From Capronia americana (lineage: Eukaryota; Ascomycota; Eurotiomycetes; Chaetothyriales; Herpotrichiellaceae), in contig JADWQD010000005.1 of NCBI GenBank assembly GCA_016110215.1, positions 310,001 through 374,000 on the forward strand: a stretch of 64,000 nt of DNA. The letters are read 5' to 3'. Shown here piece by piece: positions 1-11,067 of the stretch. A program made the translations under genes and the position numbers. The notes under the pieces were generated by a model, which had not been told where the DNA came from, ran no database searches, and saw nothing but the letters and a program-made list of their open reading frames with translations. The stretch's first letter is position 1. Each line of letters starts with the position of its first letter.

Positions 1-1
1 C

Positions 2-1231
2 AGCGCCGATGCCGGTTGCTCCACCGATACTGGTTTCCTCTTTGATCGACAGCCGGAGTGCTTCGCCCCGTGCTCAGGGGATCCAAAAGTCGTCTCAATT
101 CCTCGAGGAGATAAAGGACCGGCACAGATCATGGTGTGGGACGAATGGTTGGCAGGGTCTGAAGAGCAGCCGGTGGAGCGGTCGAGCAAGCACTTCTGGT
201 ACGATCGCCACATCATTGAGGGAGACCCAGGTTTCGTCGACCAACCGGTCATGGCACGAGCCTGGTGTTTCCAGGAGCGTTTCTCCGCCACGAGGATGAT
301 TCGATTCATGTCGCACGAAGTCGTGTGGGAATGCCAGACCTGCTTGTCCTGTCAATGTGGTGCTTTGGGAGATGATCCTGCGCCAAAGGACTCGTCCGAT
401 TCCGAGCGACCGATCCTGTCATTCGACGAGAAACAATTCTCGCACACGTTGATCGCCAAGAAGGACGAATCTTTGAGAGACGCATCGAAGTGTTGGTCCA
501 TCATCCTCTCATACTATTCAAGTTGTCGTCTGACCGAGCCAAGCGACATGCTGCCCGCTATTTCTGGTGTCGCCCGCCAGCTTGCCAATGGCGCCCTTGG
601 TGGATATCTGGCGGGCTTGTGGCGCAATGACCTACCACTTTCACTCCTGTGGAGGGCATCGCCGGATTGCAAACGACCTGTAACAAATATTGCACCCTCC
701 TGGTCGTGGGCTTCACTCATCGGACGCAAGTCTCTCTCATGTTGGGAACAAGACAGCGAGGAAGAAGGCAAGGTCTGTGTCGCCAAAGTCATTCGCGCAG
801 AGATAATCACTCCCGGCCACAACCCATACGGACAGGTCTCCAGCGGCAGTATCTGCCTCCACGCACCCGTGCTGAAAGCCAATCTGGTCCATACTATACC
901 ACCATCAGAACTGGGCGGGAACCAACCTGCCAGAGACAAATTTGAGATCAAGTCCAAGAACCTCACATACCGTGGAAGACCAGTTCAATGGAGCCCTGAT
1001 GTCCAAGTGACCGTGTCTTCCCACGTAGGGGAGGTAGTCTGCGTGGTGATCAGAGCAGAAATGGACGGCTATGACTACGTATCTGAGTTTCAGAATTGCA
1101 GGTCCTTGGTTCTGGTGCCGTCCCGGACGCAGCCAGAAGCGTATGAGCGGATCGGTATTGCAAGCATACCTGCGGCGGTGGTGTGCGATCCTGCGAATGA
1201 GATGACAGAGCGGGAAGTTGTGATTTTCTAG
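2..1231 (+). CDS. HET-domain (heterokaryon incompatibility) protein, 3' part
   Basis: The frame is open from the first bases of the window, so the 5' end, including most of the HET domain, lies upstream; the first internal ATG is at 131. The visible part carries the usual second half of HET proteins: RAWCFQERF, a following EVVWEC with a Cys-rich patch, then WSIILSYYSSCRLT, DMLPAISG, GGYLAGLW and the closing PSWSWAS, followed by about 180 residues of variable C-terminus. HET proteins act in allorecognition and programmed cell death after fusion of unlike hyphae; the domain is TIR-like. No intron or stop is seen before the terminal TAG. The family is clear; the allele specificity or partner cannot be read from this fragment. 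Confidence 0.88.
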   Translation, partial: SADAGCSTDTGFLFDRQPECFAPCSGDPKVVSIPRGDKGPAQIMVWDEWLAGSEEQPVERSSKHFWYDRHIIEGDPGFVDQPVMARAWCFQERFSATRMIRFMSHEVVWECQTCLSCQCGALGDDPAPKDSSDSERPILSFDEKQFSHTLIAKKDESLRDASKCWSIILSYYSSCRLTEPSDMLPAISGVARQLANGALGGYLAGLWRNDLPLSLLWRASPDCKRPVTNIAPSWSWASLIGRKSLSCWEQDSEEEGKVCVAKVIRAEIITPGHNPYGQVSSGSICLHAPVLKANLVHTIPPSELGGNQPARDKFEIKSKNLTYRGRPVQWSPDVQVTVSSHVGEVVCVVIRAEMDGYDYVSEFQNCRSLVLVPSRTQPEAYERIGIASIPAAVVCDPANEMTEREVVIF

Positions 1232-2445
1232 TCGCTTCTGAACCTCAAGCAAGCTGTGGTTGTGACCGAACGCACGAACTGGTCAAGGCGAAATCTATGC
1301 TTGTTATCTGTCAACGGTCCGATATCGCCGAGGATGTTGAATTGAGATATGGAGTCAAACGATCCATGGAGAAGGTAGGGAGATCCAGCTTTGGATCGGT
1401 ATTGACTTCGAAATGCGATCTTATAGCAGGCTTCATTTTCTGCTCGAACTGATTATTGGGGCCTCAGAATTACCGCAACATCCTGCTGGTAACGACCAAA
1501 TGGGGGGCAAGTCCCATCGCCGTGAGAGTCGACAATTCCGGCTTGAAGAGACCTGCTAGGAAGACATGATGCTAGGAGGCGCTGCTTGTCATCGCTTCGA
1601 AGGTTCAGCTGACTCGGTCGAGGCCATCGTCAACCAACTGAACTTTCGAGCCGATGCGGTGCTTGCGCTCCAAAGAGAGATGGCAACCAAGACCGAGTTT
1701 TTTCAGACGTCAGCTGGTTTTTATGCTTGAGCCAATCGAGGTCCAGGATCCAGGCGGAGCTTGATGCCATGTCCTCAATGAGTCGAGAGACCTCACTCAG
1801 TAGGGGAAGCTCGAGGTCGACTCCGAGTCACGCGGCGGTAGAGTTTGGAGCAGGCGCTGCAATGTAGCGCGTTGGACTCTCAAAAGATGGGGTGTCAAGT
1901 CCAATGACCAGGTCAAAGAGTGGATCAGGGAAGCCGTGACGGAAGAAAAGGAACGAGGCAGCTAGAGGCCAATCGCGGCGAAAGCCATGGCCGCTGTACT
2001 CGCAAAAGCCTCTGCTTTCTTCAAGTCACTCGAGATGAGAGGTCTATATCAGTGTGCAGCCTAGCCAGCTGGACAACAAGCGAGAAGGAGGCCCCGGACT
2101 TGGTCCTTCCGAATATGTGAAGCACTAACAACTGGGAACCTTGGGGCCAAGTTAGGTTCTCCTTTGCGGACTCGGGGCTGTGCTCACACTACTCAGGGCG
2201 CACGAGCTCAGGATTGCACAGCCCTGGCTCAGAATTACTCAATGATGGCTCAGGTAACGATTGCCGGATTGCGCAGGTCTGGGACTCGAAATGGATTTTA
2301 GGGAGGTCAATATTCGCGGTATTTAAGAGGCATGGCTTTCGAAACGGAGCACTCAAGGACCGATCAAGGCTCAGGCCCGTGACAGTCCATACCAATTGAC
2401 GGACGCTGTAGCCGCCAGTCTTCAGGAGGCAACGCCGTCCAAAGC
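1232..2445. other. Intergenic region with a possible gene relic
   Basis: The HET gene and the sugar transporter converge on this 1.2-kb stretch. A 55-codon ORF at 1566-1731 (+) reads like coding sequence: charged, helix-forming, with the words RADAVLALQREM near its centre. It has no recognisable domain, and downstream frames are broken by stops. It may be a decayed gene or chance. Nothing else is supported. Confidence 0.4.
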
Positions 2446-4374
2446 TCACTCAACCTTTGCCTCCGACTGTTCAACCTCAACATGGCTAACCGCTGGCTGC
2501 TTTTCCAAGAAAGCACCAGTGTTGACTTGAACGTCGTGCAGCGCCTTCTCCTGGATCTCGGTGCGATACGTCTTGAACTTGAAGACACCAACCCGCTTCT
2601 CGAAGAGTTCGTCGATCTCCTCCAACGATCTTCCCTTCAACTGCTTCTAGTCAGCGAAATTAATAATCCATCTTGGATCCTGTCCTTACTTCGGGGATGC
2701 AGAAGAAGTAGAAGATTGCGCAAACTATGTTGCTGCCGAACCAGATATAGCCATATTTGGGGCCCTGGGGGGGTCCGTCAGCGGAATCGAAGTTCACGAA
2801 GTCCACGAAGTTTGCCTCGAACTCACCCAGTTCAAATCACCAGGGTTGATGAAGTACGGCGTGCAGAAACTGGTCAGCCATGCAAAAACGTACTGAATCG
2901 ACGTTGCCGATCCGACCGTCCACGCACGGAGACGAGAGCTGACAAGTTCTGTGGCCACGGGGTAGGTCGCAGCGCCGACACAGCCTGAAAGAACGTGAGC
3001 AACGAGCCCAAATGAGGGACGGAGCACTTGAACCATTATAGAAGAAGCCCCAGATGGCGACCATTGCCACAGTCACTTTGCCAGTGGTGATGGTACCAGG
3101 AGAAGCGCTCTGCGCGACCGCCATCCCGAGGAAGCAGAGACTTGTCACGATCGACCCGAAGATGCAGATGAATCTTCTCCCCACCAGATGGCGCATGGCG
3201 TACATGCCGCAATTGACTCCGACGAAGCCGATGCAGGTGATCATTATCGAGTACTGGAAGGCCTGTTTGATTCCGGCAATCTGGAAGAAGTATGTTTGAT
3301 AGGCGATGGGGAACCAGGATCCACTGCCTGCTTGTGTCATGATGGTTCCCCAGCACAGAAGCGTTCGTCGCAAGTCGGCACCTCGCACAAGATCAGCCGC
3401 GGAATGGAACTAGCAACAGCTACGGTCACTCACCACGGAACATATCCAAGAGTCCGACAGACTTCGCGGTTTTTCTTTCTTCCTCGACGCCGCGGATGAT
3501 CTCGGCCCATTCGAGCTCAAAGTACTCCGGAGCCAGCGAATCCGCTCGCAATTTTTCCAAGGACTTCCTGGCCTCACTCTCTTTGTTATGATGCAGCAAC
3601 CAGCGGGGAGTCTCTGGTACGAAAAACAAGCCGATACCCAGAAGGACCGGCACAATATAGAGACTGCCGATCGGAATTTGGTAGGAACCTTTATCGAGAC
3701 GGTCCTTGGTATAGTTGTCGACGATCGTACCGAGGATGGCACCAATATTGACCCAGTAGGCGAACAGAGCCACCATGACTCCTCTGAGATGAGCTGGGGC
3801 GACCTCCGCGGTGTATATGTTCGAGAAGGTGACGAGAAAGCCATTTGAGAACCCTAGGACAACCCGACCGAGGTATACGACCCCTTTGTTTGTGGTACCG
3901 ATCTGGATGGCCAATCCGACGCAGTTCAAGGCGCAGGCCAACCAAAGAGCTGTCTTGCGGCCGTAGAAGGCACCGAAAGTCCCAGCAAGTATGGACGAAA
4001 GAAACGCCCCCAGCGTCAAGAGAGAGCCGATAAGTTGTTGGAAAGTGCTCTGCCCGCCACATCAGCATTATTTGCAGTTCAACCGTTCAAAGTGCTTACA
4101 TCGATGCCATAGCCAAGCGGGCTACTCGGATCCGGGAAGCCGAATACCTTCAAAAAGCCAGGCATAGCCTGGAGAGCGCCGATGGCGGCACTATCGAAGC
4201 CTGACATTGAGATAGTGTGAGTATCGCGGTGCCCCGGCCGCACTGGTAACTTCCCAGCTTACCATATTGGGTATTGGCGGTCGCGACAATGCAGGCAATC
4301 ATCAAGCATTTGCGATTAGCCCACAGAGACGTCACGGGCAGAGTGACCTGCGAAGTATGCGGAACTTCCGACAT
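2446..4374 (-). CDS. MFS sugar transporter (sugar porter family)
   Basis: Seven exons on the minus strand: 4263-4374, 4100-4200, 3434-4049, 3028-3381, 2827-2984, 2690-2764 and 2446-2646, giving 538 residues. Twelve membrane segments are expected, as in fungal hexose/disaccharide:proton symporters of the plasma membrane. Motifs in order are FDSAAIG in TM1, FYGRKTALWL in loop 2-3, an RxxxGFSNG stretch, EVAPAHLRG, PETPRWLL, GFFYNGSS before TM10 and VSSRLRAWT, ending in the EEIDELFEKRV tail of the family. The 2985-3027 intron is only 43 nt with donor GTGCTC, but phase and protein alignment both require it. The start is the ATG at 4374; the frame is open upstream only from non-ATG codons. It is transcribed away from the GMC oxidoreductase 2.2 kb off. 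The substrate cannot be told from sequence. Confidence 0.92.
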
Positions 4375-5834
4375 GCTGAACAATGCTCGAAGACAGATGA
4401 AAGGATTCTCCCCCCGCGAACCAGCTCCAGGTCGGGGAGTCTCTCAGGGCTATATGTCCTTTTGTTCTCTCCGTAAGGATCTGAACAGATCTGGGGATGC
4501 CTCCACAACTGCGGAGAGAACACGACTCGGAGCTACGAAGCGATGGATCTGGTGGGCATGATCTATCCAAGGCCATATGCCCCCATGTGGAGCTGGGCGT
4601 ACCTCAGTAGACGGGGGTCCTGGATGTCGAATGTGCTCTACGTCTTGCAGCGTCGACGAAAAGAGCAATTGGACTGAGTGCTTGGTCCCTAACGGCTGCG
4701 AGACTGCATCCACATGTGTGTGGAGAGTTGGCAGCTGATACACCCCATAGGCTGCTTTCAGGCATATACAAGATGCTCCAGAATGTGGGTTTGCTTTCTC
4801 CGCAACATATGCAGCGCTCTGCTGCGTTGCAATCGATACAGCATCGGAATGCGCGACAATCGCTAGAGCCGAGTGTCGGGACAACCTCTCCTCTCGCTCA
4901 TGTATTGTCCGGGGCGATATCTTGGCTCGTCTCATCACCATCGAGTAGCGTGCCACCCGTGCTCGTGACATATCCTTTGCTGTCCAAGATGCCTTTTCTT
5001 CTTCTGATATCTCTCTACCTGGTACTGAACGCTGGATGTCAGTTTCGACGAATATGCCCCACATGCGGAGGGACACAACAGACATGCAGACCAACTGCCG
5101 CATCTCGTTGTTTCGCGCTCGACTAATCTGGCCCGGCGATTCGCCGCTGCAGGTGAGGTCGAGGGCTTGATGTCGTCGGTCAAACGCCGAAGAAGGACAT
5201 GCCAAGGTTTGGTAGATCTGCTCGCAACACCCGCAACTGGGGGTATCGCTACCTTGGCATTCTAACTTGTTCGACCTCTACCACAAGGTCTTGTCATCGT
5301 GTGCGTCTTGGGAGGCTTCTGCTTCTCCGTGCTTGTAGTCGAAGGCTTCCCAGACCATCTTACCAGGTCGGCGCATACTTGCTTGTGTGACTGAACGGAA
5401 TGGTGTTTCGAGGACAGAGGGGCCTGGGCGCGATATGCGCCTGGGGCCTCCTGGCTCTTTCGCTCGGTCTGCGCATCGGCCTGTCTCATCTTGCTTTCTT
5501 CCATTTGTCAAATCGAACGCACCTTTGCCAGAGATACATCGGACGACATCTCCCAAATTAGTGATAAGTTTTACTCACACTCCGCGCGAGCACCAAGGGC
5601 GGCCATGGCGAGTGCCAGATCCTGGCCTGCCTTGGACACTTGAATTGTCCCACCTTGAACTAATTCCGTTCTCTTTGAACCCAGTTGCATCTGCATCGGT
5701 CGTCTCGCACGAACGCCTATTCCGGCGACGGCTGACAGTTTTACCTAAGCCGGCAACTTCGGGGTGGATCTCTTCTTCTGGTAATCCAGGGTATCCTCGT
5801 TACAAATGTCAGAATCTGGGCATAGTCTGCGCTC

Positions 5835-5851
5835 GGGGGGGGGGGGGGGGG
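5835..5851 (+). repeat. Homopolymer run of 17 G
   Basis: An uninterrupted G tract lies in the noncoding region upstream of the GMC gene. Its length is likely to vary between isolates and between sequencing runs. Confidence 0.9.
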
Positions 5852-6475
5852 TGACAGATGCTGGAGAAAGACGGCGACGACGACCAGTTGGGACCGGATC
5901 CAATGAACTTTCACGTTTCAGAGGTTTGCTGCATAAGGTTTGAAGTTGCTTCTCCTGAGTCAGATTCTTTGCTGTGTTGGCTGGAGACCAACGACCAGTG
6001 TTTGGTCCCCTCCCCTTGATATGTCACGGCGCCCTACAGGGCTCCAATACACACACGGAATCTTCCGTTCTAATAGAGTTGGAATATTGGAATATACCAA
6101 GCATATCCGACACATCCGACTCGCCGCAGCCCTCGATATCCTCTTCGCGCGAGTTACTTGTCCACTCGCACGAGACTACGTTCTACGTACCACCTGCACA
6201 GTAAACACGAAGGAGGCCTCTGTTCTGGGCTTTACGAAATCAACGAGGACAATGGGGGAGAATATTTCTTCCACCAGAGGGGGTCATGGCTGAAGTGTCG
6301 CCGATAATTGGTGGCATCCTCTGCATGTTTTGTGGAGTGAAGGGGAGCTGTTCAGGTCCGTCAACTGCATCAAGGCACACAACAGGCCACTTAGCCCATC
6401 CAGATCGTGATCTGTTTCCGAGCCCGTGCAGGGGATGAGGGAATCGAAGACACGAAAGCTAGAGAAGGAGCAACA

Positions 6476-6483
6476 TATAAAAG
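6476..6483 (+). promoter_or_regulatory. TATA box of the GMC oxidoreductase gene
   Basis: TATAAAAG sits 89 bp before the ATG at 6572, a usual distance for a strong fungal promoter once a short 5' leader is allowed. Assigned by sequence and position only. Confidence 0.5.
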
Positions 6484-6571
6484 GATGTGAATTCGGCGAC
6501 CACACCATGTGTTCTGAGCAAGCATCCCCATATACTTCTTCGTCCACTCTGGAGGAAAACCTATCGACATC

Positions 6572-8311
6572 ATGGTGACCAACGGAGCCCGCTTTGACTT
6601 TATTGTCGTCGGCGGTGGCACTGCTGGCAATGTCGTCGCCGGCCGCCTGGCCGAGAATCCCAATGTCTCCATCCTCATCGTGGAGGCCGGTGTTGCCAAC
6701 CCCCATCAGGTCCCCGAGATCACCACTCCGTCGGAGGCTATGGGCCTCCGTAGCAGCCGGCATGATTGGGCCTACAAGACCACCCTGGTGAAGCGTGACG
6801 ACTACGAACGCATTGAGAAGCCCAACACCCGCGGCAAGGCCCTTGGCGGGAGTTCTTCTCTCAACTACTTCACCTGGGTTCCGGGCTGCAAGCCGACATT
6901 CGACCGCTGGGGTGAGTACGGTGGCCCGGAATGGACTTGGGATCCTCTAGTCCACTACCTCCGCAAGAGTGCCACGTACCACGACGATCCAAAACTCTAC
7001 TCCCCCGACCTCAATAAGATCGGCGGCGGCGGTCCTCTGCCCATCTCCCACTCCGAGCTCATCGATGAAATGAAGCCCTTCCGTGACGCCGTCATCAAGG
7101 CCTGGAAGTCGACGGGACAACCAATGACGGAGAACATCTACGACGGCGAGATGAACGGCCTCACCCACTGTGTCGATACCATCTACAAGGGCCAACGCTC
7201 GGGGAGCTACCTCTTTGTCCTTGATAAACCCAACATCACCATTCTGTCCGAAGTGCACTCTAAACGCCTCATTATCAACCCGGCCGACCGTACGTGCCAG
7301 GGAGTGACGGTCATCACGCCCACAGGCGAGGAGCTCAGTTTCTTTGCCACCCGCGAAGTGATCCTGTCCCAGGGTGTCTTCGAGAGCCCGAAATTGCTGA
7401 TGCTCAGCGGTGTCGGCCCGGCGCAGGAGTTGGCCAAGCACGGCATTCCCTTGGTTCTGGAATCCCGTCACGTTGGCCAAAACCTCATCGACCATCCCGG
7501 CGTTCCCTTTGTCCTGCGTGTGAAGGACGGCTTCGGCATGGATAGCTACCTGATGCGGCCGGGCCCCAAGAATCAATCGGTCCATGCCGCTTACAGAAAG
7601 GACCACCGCGGTCCCGTGGGCTCGGGTCTTCTCGAGCTGGTGGGGTTCCCGCGCATTGACCAATATCTGGAGAAGGACGGCGAGTACCGCAAGGCCAAAG
7701 CGGCCAACGGCGGGGTCGATCCCTTTTCGCCCGAGGGACAGCCGCACTTCGAGCTCGACTTTGTCTGTATGTTCGGCACCGCCTTCCAATGGCACTATCC
7801 CACGCCCAAGGCCGGCGACCACATCACCGTGGTCGTCGACCTGGTCCGGCCCATCTCCCCGCCAGGTGAGGTGACACTGAACTCGAGCGACCCGTTGGTG
7901 CAGCCGAACATCAATCTCAACTTCTTCGCCGACGACTTGGACATCATCGCCATGCGCGAGGGCATCCGCTTCAGCTACGACGTCCTCACCAAAGGCGACG
8001 GGTTCAAAGACCTCGTCGTCTCCGAATACCCCTGGGAGATGCCGCTGGACTCGGACGTGGAGATGAAGCGCGCCGTCCTGGACCGCTGCCAGACCGCCTT
8101 CCACCCCGTAGGCACCTGCCGGCTGTCCAAGTCGATCGACCAGGGCGTCGTCGACCCGAAGCTCAAGGTCCATGGCATCAAGAATCTGCGCGTCATCGAC
8201 GCGTCGATCCAGCCCGTGATCCCGGACTGCCGTATCCAGAACTCGGTGTACATGACCGGCGAGAAGGGGGCTGATATGATCAAGGCCGACCACAACGATC
8301 TCTACAAATGA
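6572..8311 (+). CDS. GMC-family FAD oxidoreductase
   Basis: A single intronless frame of 579 residues, the usual length for the family. The N-terminal FAD-binding fold is VVGGGTAGNVVAGRL with the acidic end VEAG. GMC signature 1 is GKALGGSSSLNYFTW, and signature 2 is SPKLLMLSGVGPAQEL. The C-terminal substrate domain has FHPVGTCRL, with the catalytic His, and RIQNSVYMTGEKGADMI, where the second active-site residue (usually His or Asn) should lie. There is no signal peptide, so it is probably intracellular, unlike secreted glucose or aryl-alcohol oxidases. The enzyme would oxidise an alcohol or sugar OH with FAD. Third-position GC is very high compared with neighbours, suggesting strong expression or a different history. 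The diverging sugar transporter makes sugar oxidation a possible role. Confidence 0.92.
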   Translation: MVTNGARFDFIVVGGGTAGNVVAGRLAENPNVSILIVEAGVANPHQVPEITTPSEAMGLRSSRHDWAYKTTLVKRDDYERIEKPNTRGKALGGSSSLNYFTWVPGCKPTFDRWGEYGGPEWTWDPLVHYLRKSATYHDDPKLYSPDLNKIGGGGPLPISHSELIDEMKPFRDAVIKAWKSTGQPMTENIYDGEMNGLTHCVDTIYKGQRSGSYLFVLDKPNITILSEVHSKRLIINPADRTCQGVTVITPTGEELSFFATREVILSQGVFESPKLLMLSGVGPAQELAKHGIPLVLESRHVGQNLIDHPGVPFVLRVKDGFGMDSYLMRPGPKNQSVHAAYRKDHRGPVGSGLLELVGFPRIDQYLEKDGEYRKAKAANGGVDPFSPEGQPHFELDFVCMFGTAFQWHYPTPKAGDHITVVVDLVRPISPPGEVTLNSSDPLVQPNINLNFFADDLDIIAMREGIRFSYDVLTKGDGFKDLVVSEYPWEMPLDSDVEMKRAVLDRCQTAFHPVGTCRLSKSIDQGVVDPKLKVHGIKNLRVIDASIQPVIPDCRIQNSVYMTGEKGADMIKADHNDLYK

Positions 8312-9180
8312 GACTGCCCTGCGTCTTCGTGCGGGATTGTCCAAACAGGAGAGACGATGCTATGTATCTATTCCAAAGTAATTGCCTTTCCCTCGCTTTC
8401 ACAGGTCACACCGGTTCGGTGGAACTGCGTGAAATACGGTGTCAATCACATGAGTGAGACAAACAGAATTGTGCCTTGATACTGCAAAAACATCAGGGAT
8501 CAAGAGTTTTTTCTCAGAATCGGACTGTAATAGCTTCCCTAAATACTGGTTCCGGGTTCACATTGCGTTCTGCCGCCAGCACTTGGCGGGCTACGAGGCT
8601 GACTATTCTAGGGGGGGGAGGGGGGGGCCTAGACCATGGCGAATAGCTTTCCCCCCCGCGACCCTCGCTCCTCCCTTCCCTCTCAGGTATAAATTTGAGA
8701 GATGACCGGCTCCACGCACTCGGAAGGCTCTGCGAGCTTCGCACTCACCTGCTTTTTCTCTGCTACCTAGAGGCCCCGCGCATGATGGCCCTTTTTTGAG
8801 GCTAATATTCATGTCTTTTCGACGATTTCCTGACCTTGAACGGGTGGCACCAAGGTGGCGAGGATGGAAAGATGCATACTGCATACTGCATACCTCGGGT
8901 CCCGTGGTGAGCTGCTCGGAGTAGTACAGTAACTACCAGGAAGGTAGGGACGCTTTTCACGGTCTTCGCCATCCAAGCTTAGGTACGGGTCCGGAAGTCG
9001 AGTCATCTCGGAGGGATAAATTCGACGAGATCTCGCCTCACGGGGGGCGAGTCGAGCCCTAATATAAGAAACATCATTTCCCCCGAAGCGGGACATTTTG
9101 ACGGCGTGCCGTGTGAAGGAACCTAGCTCACGATTTCTACGTCCACTACCTCACCTCACCTCATCCCAACACATCTCCTT
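8312..9180. other. Convergent intergenic region with G-runs
   Basis: This is the 3' flank of the GMC gene and of the ferric reductase gene. It holds G-runs at 8611-8627 (8 and 7 G split by AG) and a C-run near 8650. No gene is visible. Confidence 0.6.
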
Positions 9181-11067
9181 TCACCAACCGAAACCCTCCT
9201 CCATCAACGAGGCATTCACCCCCTGCTCAATCACCACACGGGTTGCCGCACGCACCTCATCTGCGAGCCCTCCTGAGCCACAGACACTGATTCCCAAACA
9301 CCCAACTCTCTCGTCGGCGGCTTGCTGCACGATATTCATCACATTCGGCCGGCCTCGCACCATCCTGACCTTGGAGCTGGGACTCCTGAATTGCTGGGTC
9401 AACTTGGCGCGGGTGACGTGGAGCAAGACGGTGAGGACGTCGCGGCGGTTCTCCATGGTGAGGATTTCCTGCATCCATTCACGCACCCAGTCCAGACACT
9501 CGAGATCGGGCACGACCCACACGAGGGTGATGTGTTGGGTGGCGACCGTGCCCTCGGTGTAACCCTGCACCAGCGAGCGGACGTACAGCATGTGATGAGT
9601 GATGCCGACTCCCGTGGCGAAGAGGACCAAGGTCCCGAAACTGGCGAAGCTGGTCTCGTGGCCGTACGGACCTTCCACGTACGCGGGGAGAACAAGTATA
9701 CCGCTGCTGCTGCTGCCGCCGCCGCCTTGTTGAGCTCGAGTCCACAGGGTGGAAGTAAACCCGGTTTTCTGCTTGATGATGAGTTCAATAGTGCGGCTCG
9801 GCTCTGGACCTCCCTCGCCGACGGCACGGACGGAATATGCCAGTCCTCCTGTCTTGTCCGAATACCCGGAATACTTGCTTTTGATTTTCAAGCGGTCCAG
9901 GTCTGTGTCCGTGCCAGATTCGGCCCATGCAACCGAGAACGGATGCAGGGTCAACCAGCCAATGGATGGGATGCTCAGGTACAGTGTCTGGCCGGGCCGG
10001 ACCTTCCACGGTCGGGCACAGGTGAGTGAAACTCTCACGGCTCCGCGTGGGAGTGGCTCGATGGTGGCATAGGAACCACCATGTCCGCAACTGCGGTAGA
10101 GCAAAGTGCAGAGTCTCCACAGTCGGGATCCGACCCAGGTGATGATGGCCGCCAGCAAGAACATCTGTTGAGGCAGACCCTCCAGGTGAATCCACAATCC
10201 GGCGAAAGTCATGGCCACGAGGAGGACATGGCTATGTAGGAAGAACTCATACGCCAGGGATCTGACGACCTTGGAAGAATGAAGGCCCAATGCAACGAAG
10301 CCGACCGTGGCGATCAGACCGGTGTAGATGAATGAAGAGTGTGTCAAGGACCTTTGAACGGCACTCCAGCCCGCCTTCTGGACCTTTGCAATCATCCAGC
10401 ACAGCGTGTGGGCCACACCTTCCAGGATGCTCAGACGACCTAGCCACCGGTGGACAAGGTTGAAAGAGTCGTATGAGATATCCAGGGCATTGATCAGGGG
10501 GTTCTTGATTGTTGCAAGCACGCAAATCGGGATGAGATTCACCGTGGCAAGGGATCCCGTCCCTAAATCTGGGGGTCAGCATGAAGTGGTCGCCGCCTGT
10601 GACGAAACGAGGGACTTACTGTTTCTCAAGATGGGAAGGACCTCAAGCTGGGGAGACGACCATGGAATGTTCCAGACGCAGGCAAAGACATTGTACACGA
10701 CGATGCTAGTGATGAAAAGTGCCTGCAGGCGAGTAGGGACTGTGCCCAGGGTCAAACGAGAGCCACATTTGATCTCCTGGGCCCGTCGGTGAAACAAAAG
10801 GGGTGCATAGACCAAGTGGTCTTTGAGCCAAGCGACGGTCGGGCTCGCGGAGGAGAAGTATCGTTGAGATCTGGTGTTGCCCCCCAGGGAGACAAGATGG
10901 CGGGCATGCCTGTGAAGGCGGCGGGCGTTGTGGTACACGAATACGATGACGAGGAGGGCGACCAGCGCGTACAGGTAATTTGTCGAGAGCGAATGGTTGA
11001 GGTCGTTCAAGTACCTCTCCGTCTCGGGATTCTGTTCCTGATGGGAGGAGGAGGAGGAGCCAGCCAT
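9181..11067 (-). CDS. Ferric reductase (FRE family) membrane flavocytochrome
   Basis: Two exons, 10620-11067 and 9181-10562, encode 609 residues; the intron (10563-10619) has donor GTAAGT and acceptor TTTAG. The N-terminus has a first membrane segment (LYALVALLVIVFVYH), then the ferric-reductase transmembrane domain with paired haem histidines in HRWLGRLSILEGVAHTL and HSHVLLVAMTFAGLWIH. The FAD-binding segment has HPFSVAW, and the NADPH-binding end has SVCGSGGLADEVR. The enzyme reduces extracellular Fe(III) or Cu(II) with NADPH, feeding high- or low-affinity uptake. A Gly/Ser-rich insert (GGGGSSSSG) interrupts the region between FAD and NADPH sites; it is encoded by CTG/CCG-type repeats at about 9700-9725. 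No permease or multicopper oxidase partner is in the window. Iron repression is likely from the family, but no GATA cluster was verified. Confidence 0.9.

Larger units (their letters stand above)
4375..6571. other. Long divergent intergenic region
   Basis: About 2.2 kb separate the sugar transporter (-) from the GMC oxidoreductase (+), so both promoters lie here. A minus-strand frame is open for about 250 codons (4450-5205), but it lacks an early ATG, shows no family motif and has arginine/serine-rich composition. I do not call it a gene. The region also holds the 17-G run at 5835-5851. Confidence 0.5.

Noticed and set aside
3028..3036. Apparent frameshift in the sugar transporter
   Set aside because: Explained by the 43-nt intron; phases close and the protein matches the family.
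4450..5205. 251-codon minus-strand frame between the sugar transporter and GMC genes
   Set aside because: Starts at a non-ATG codon, has Arg/Ser-rich composition and no recognised motif.
6947..8344. 465-codon open frame on the minus strand opposite the GMC gene
   Set aside because: It is a shadow of strong third-position GC bias; it has no domain or start context, while the plus strand carries every GMC motif.
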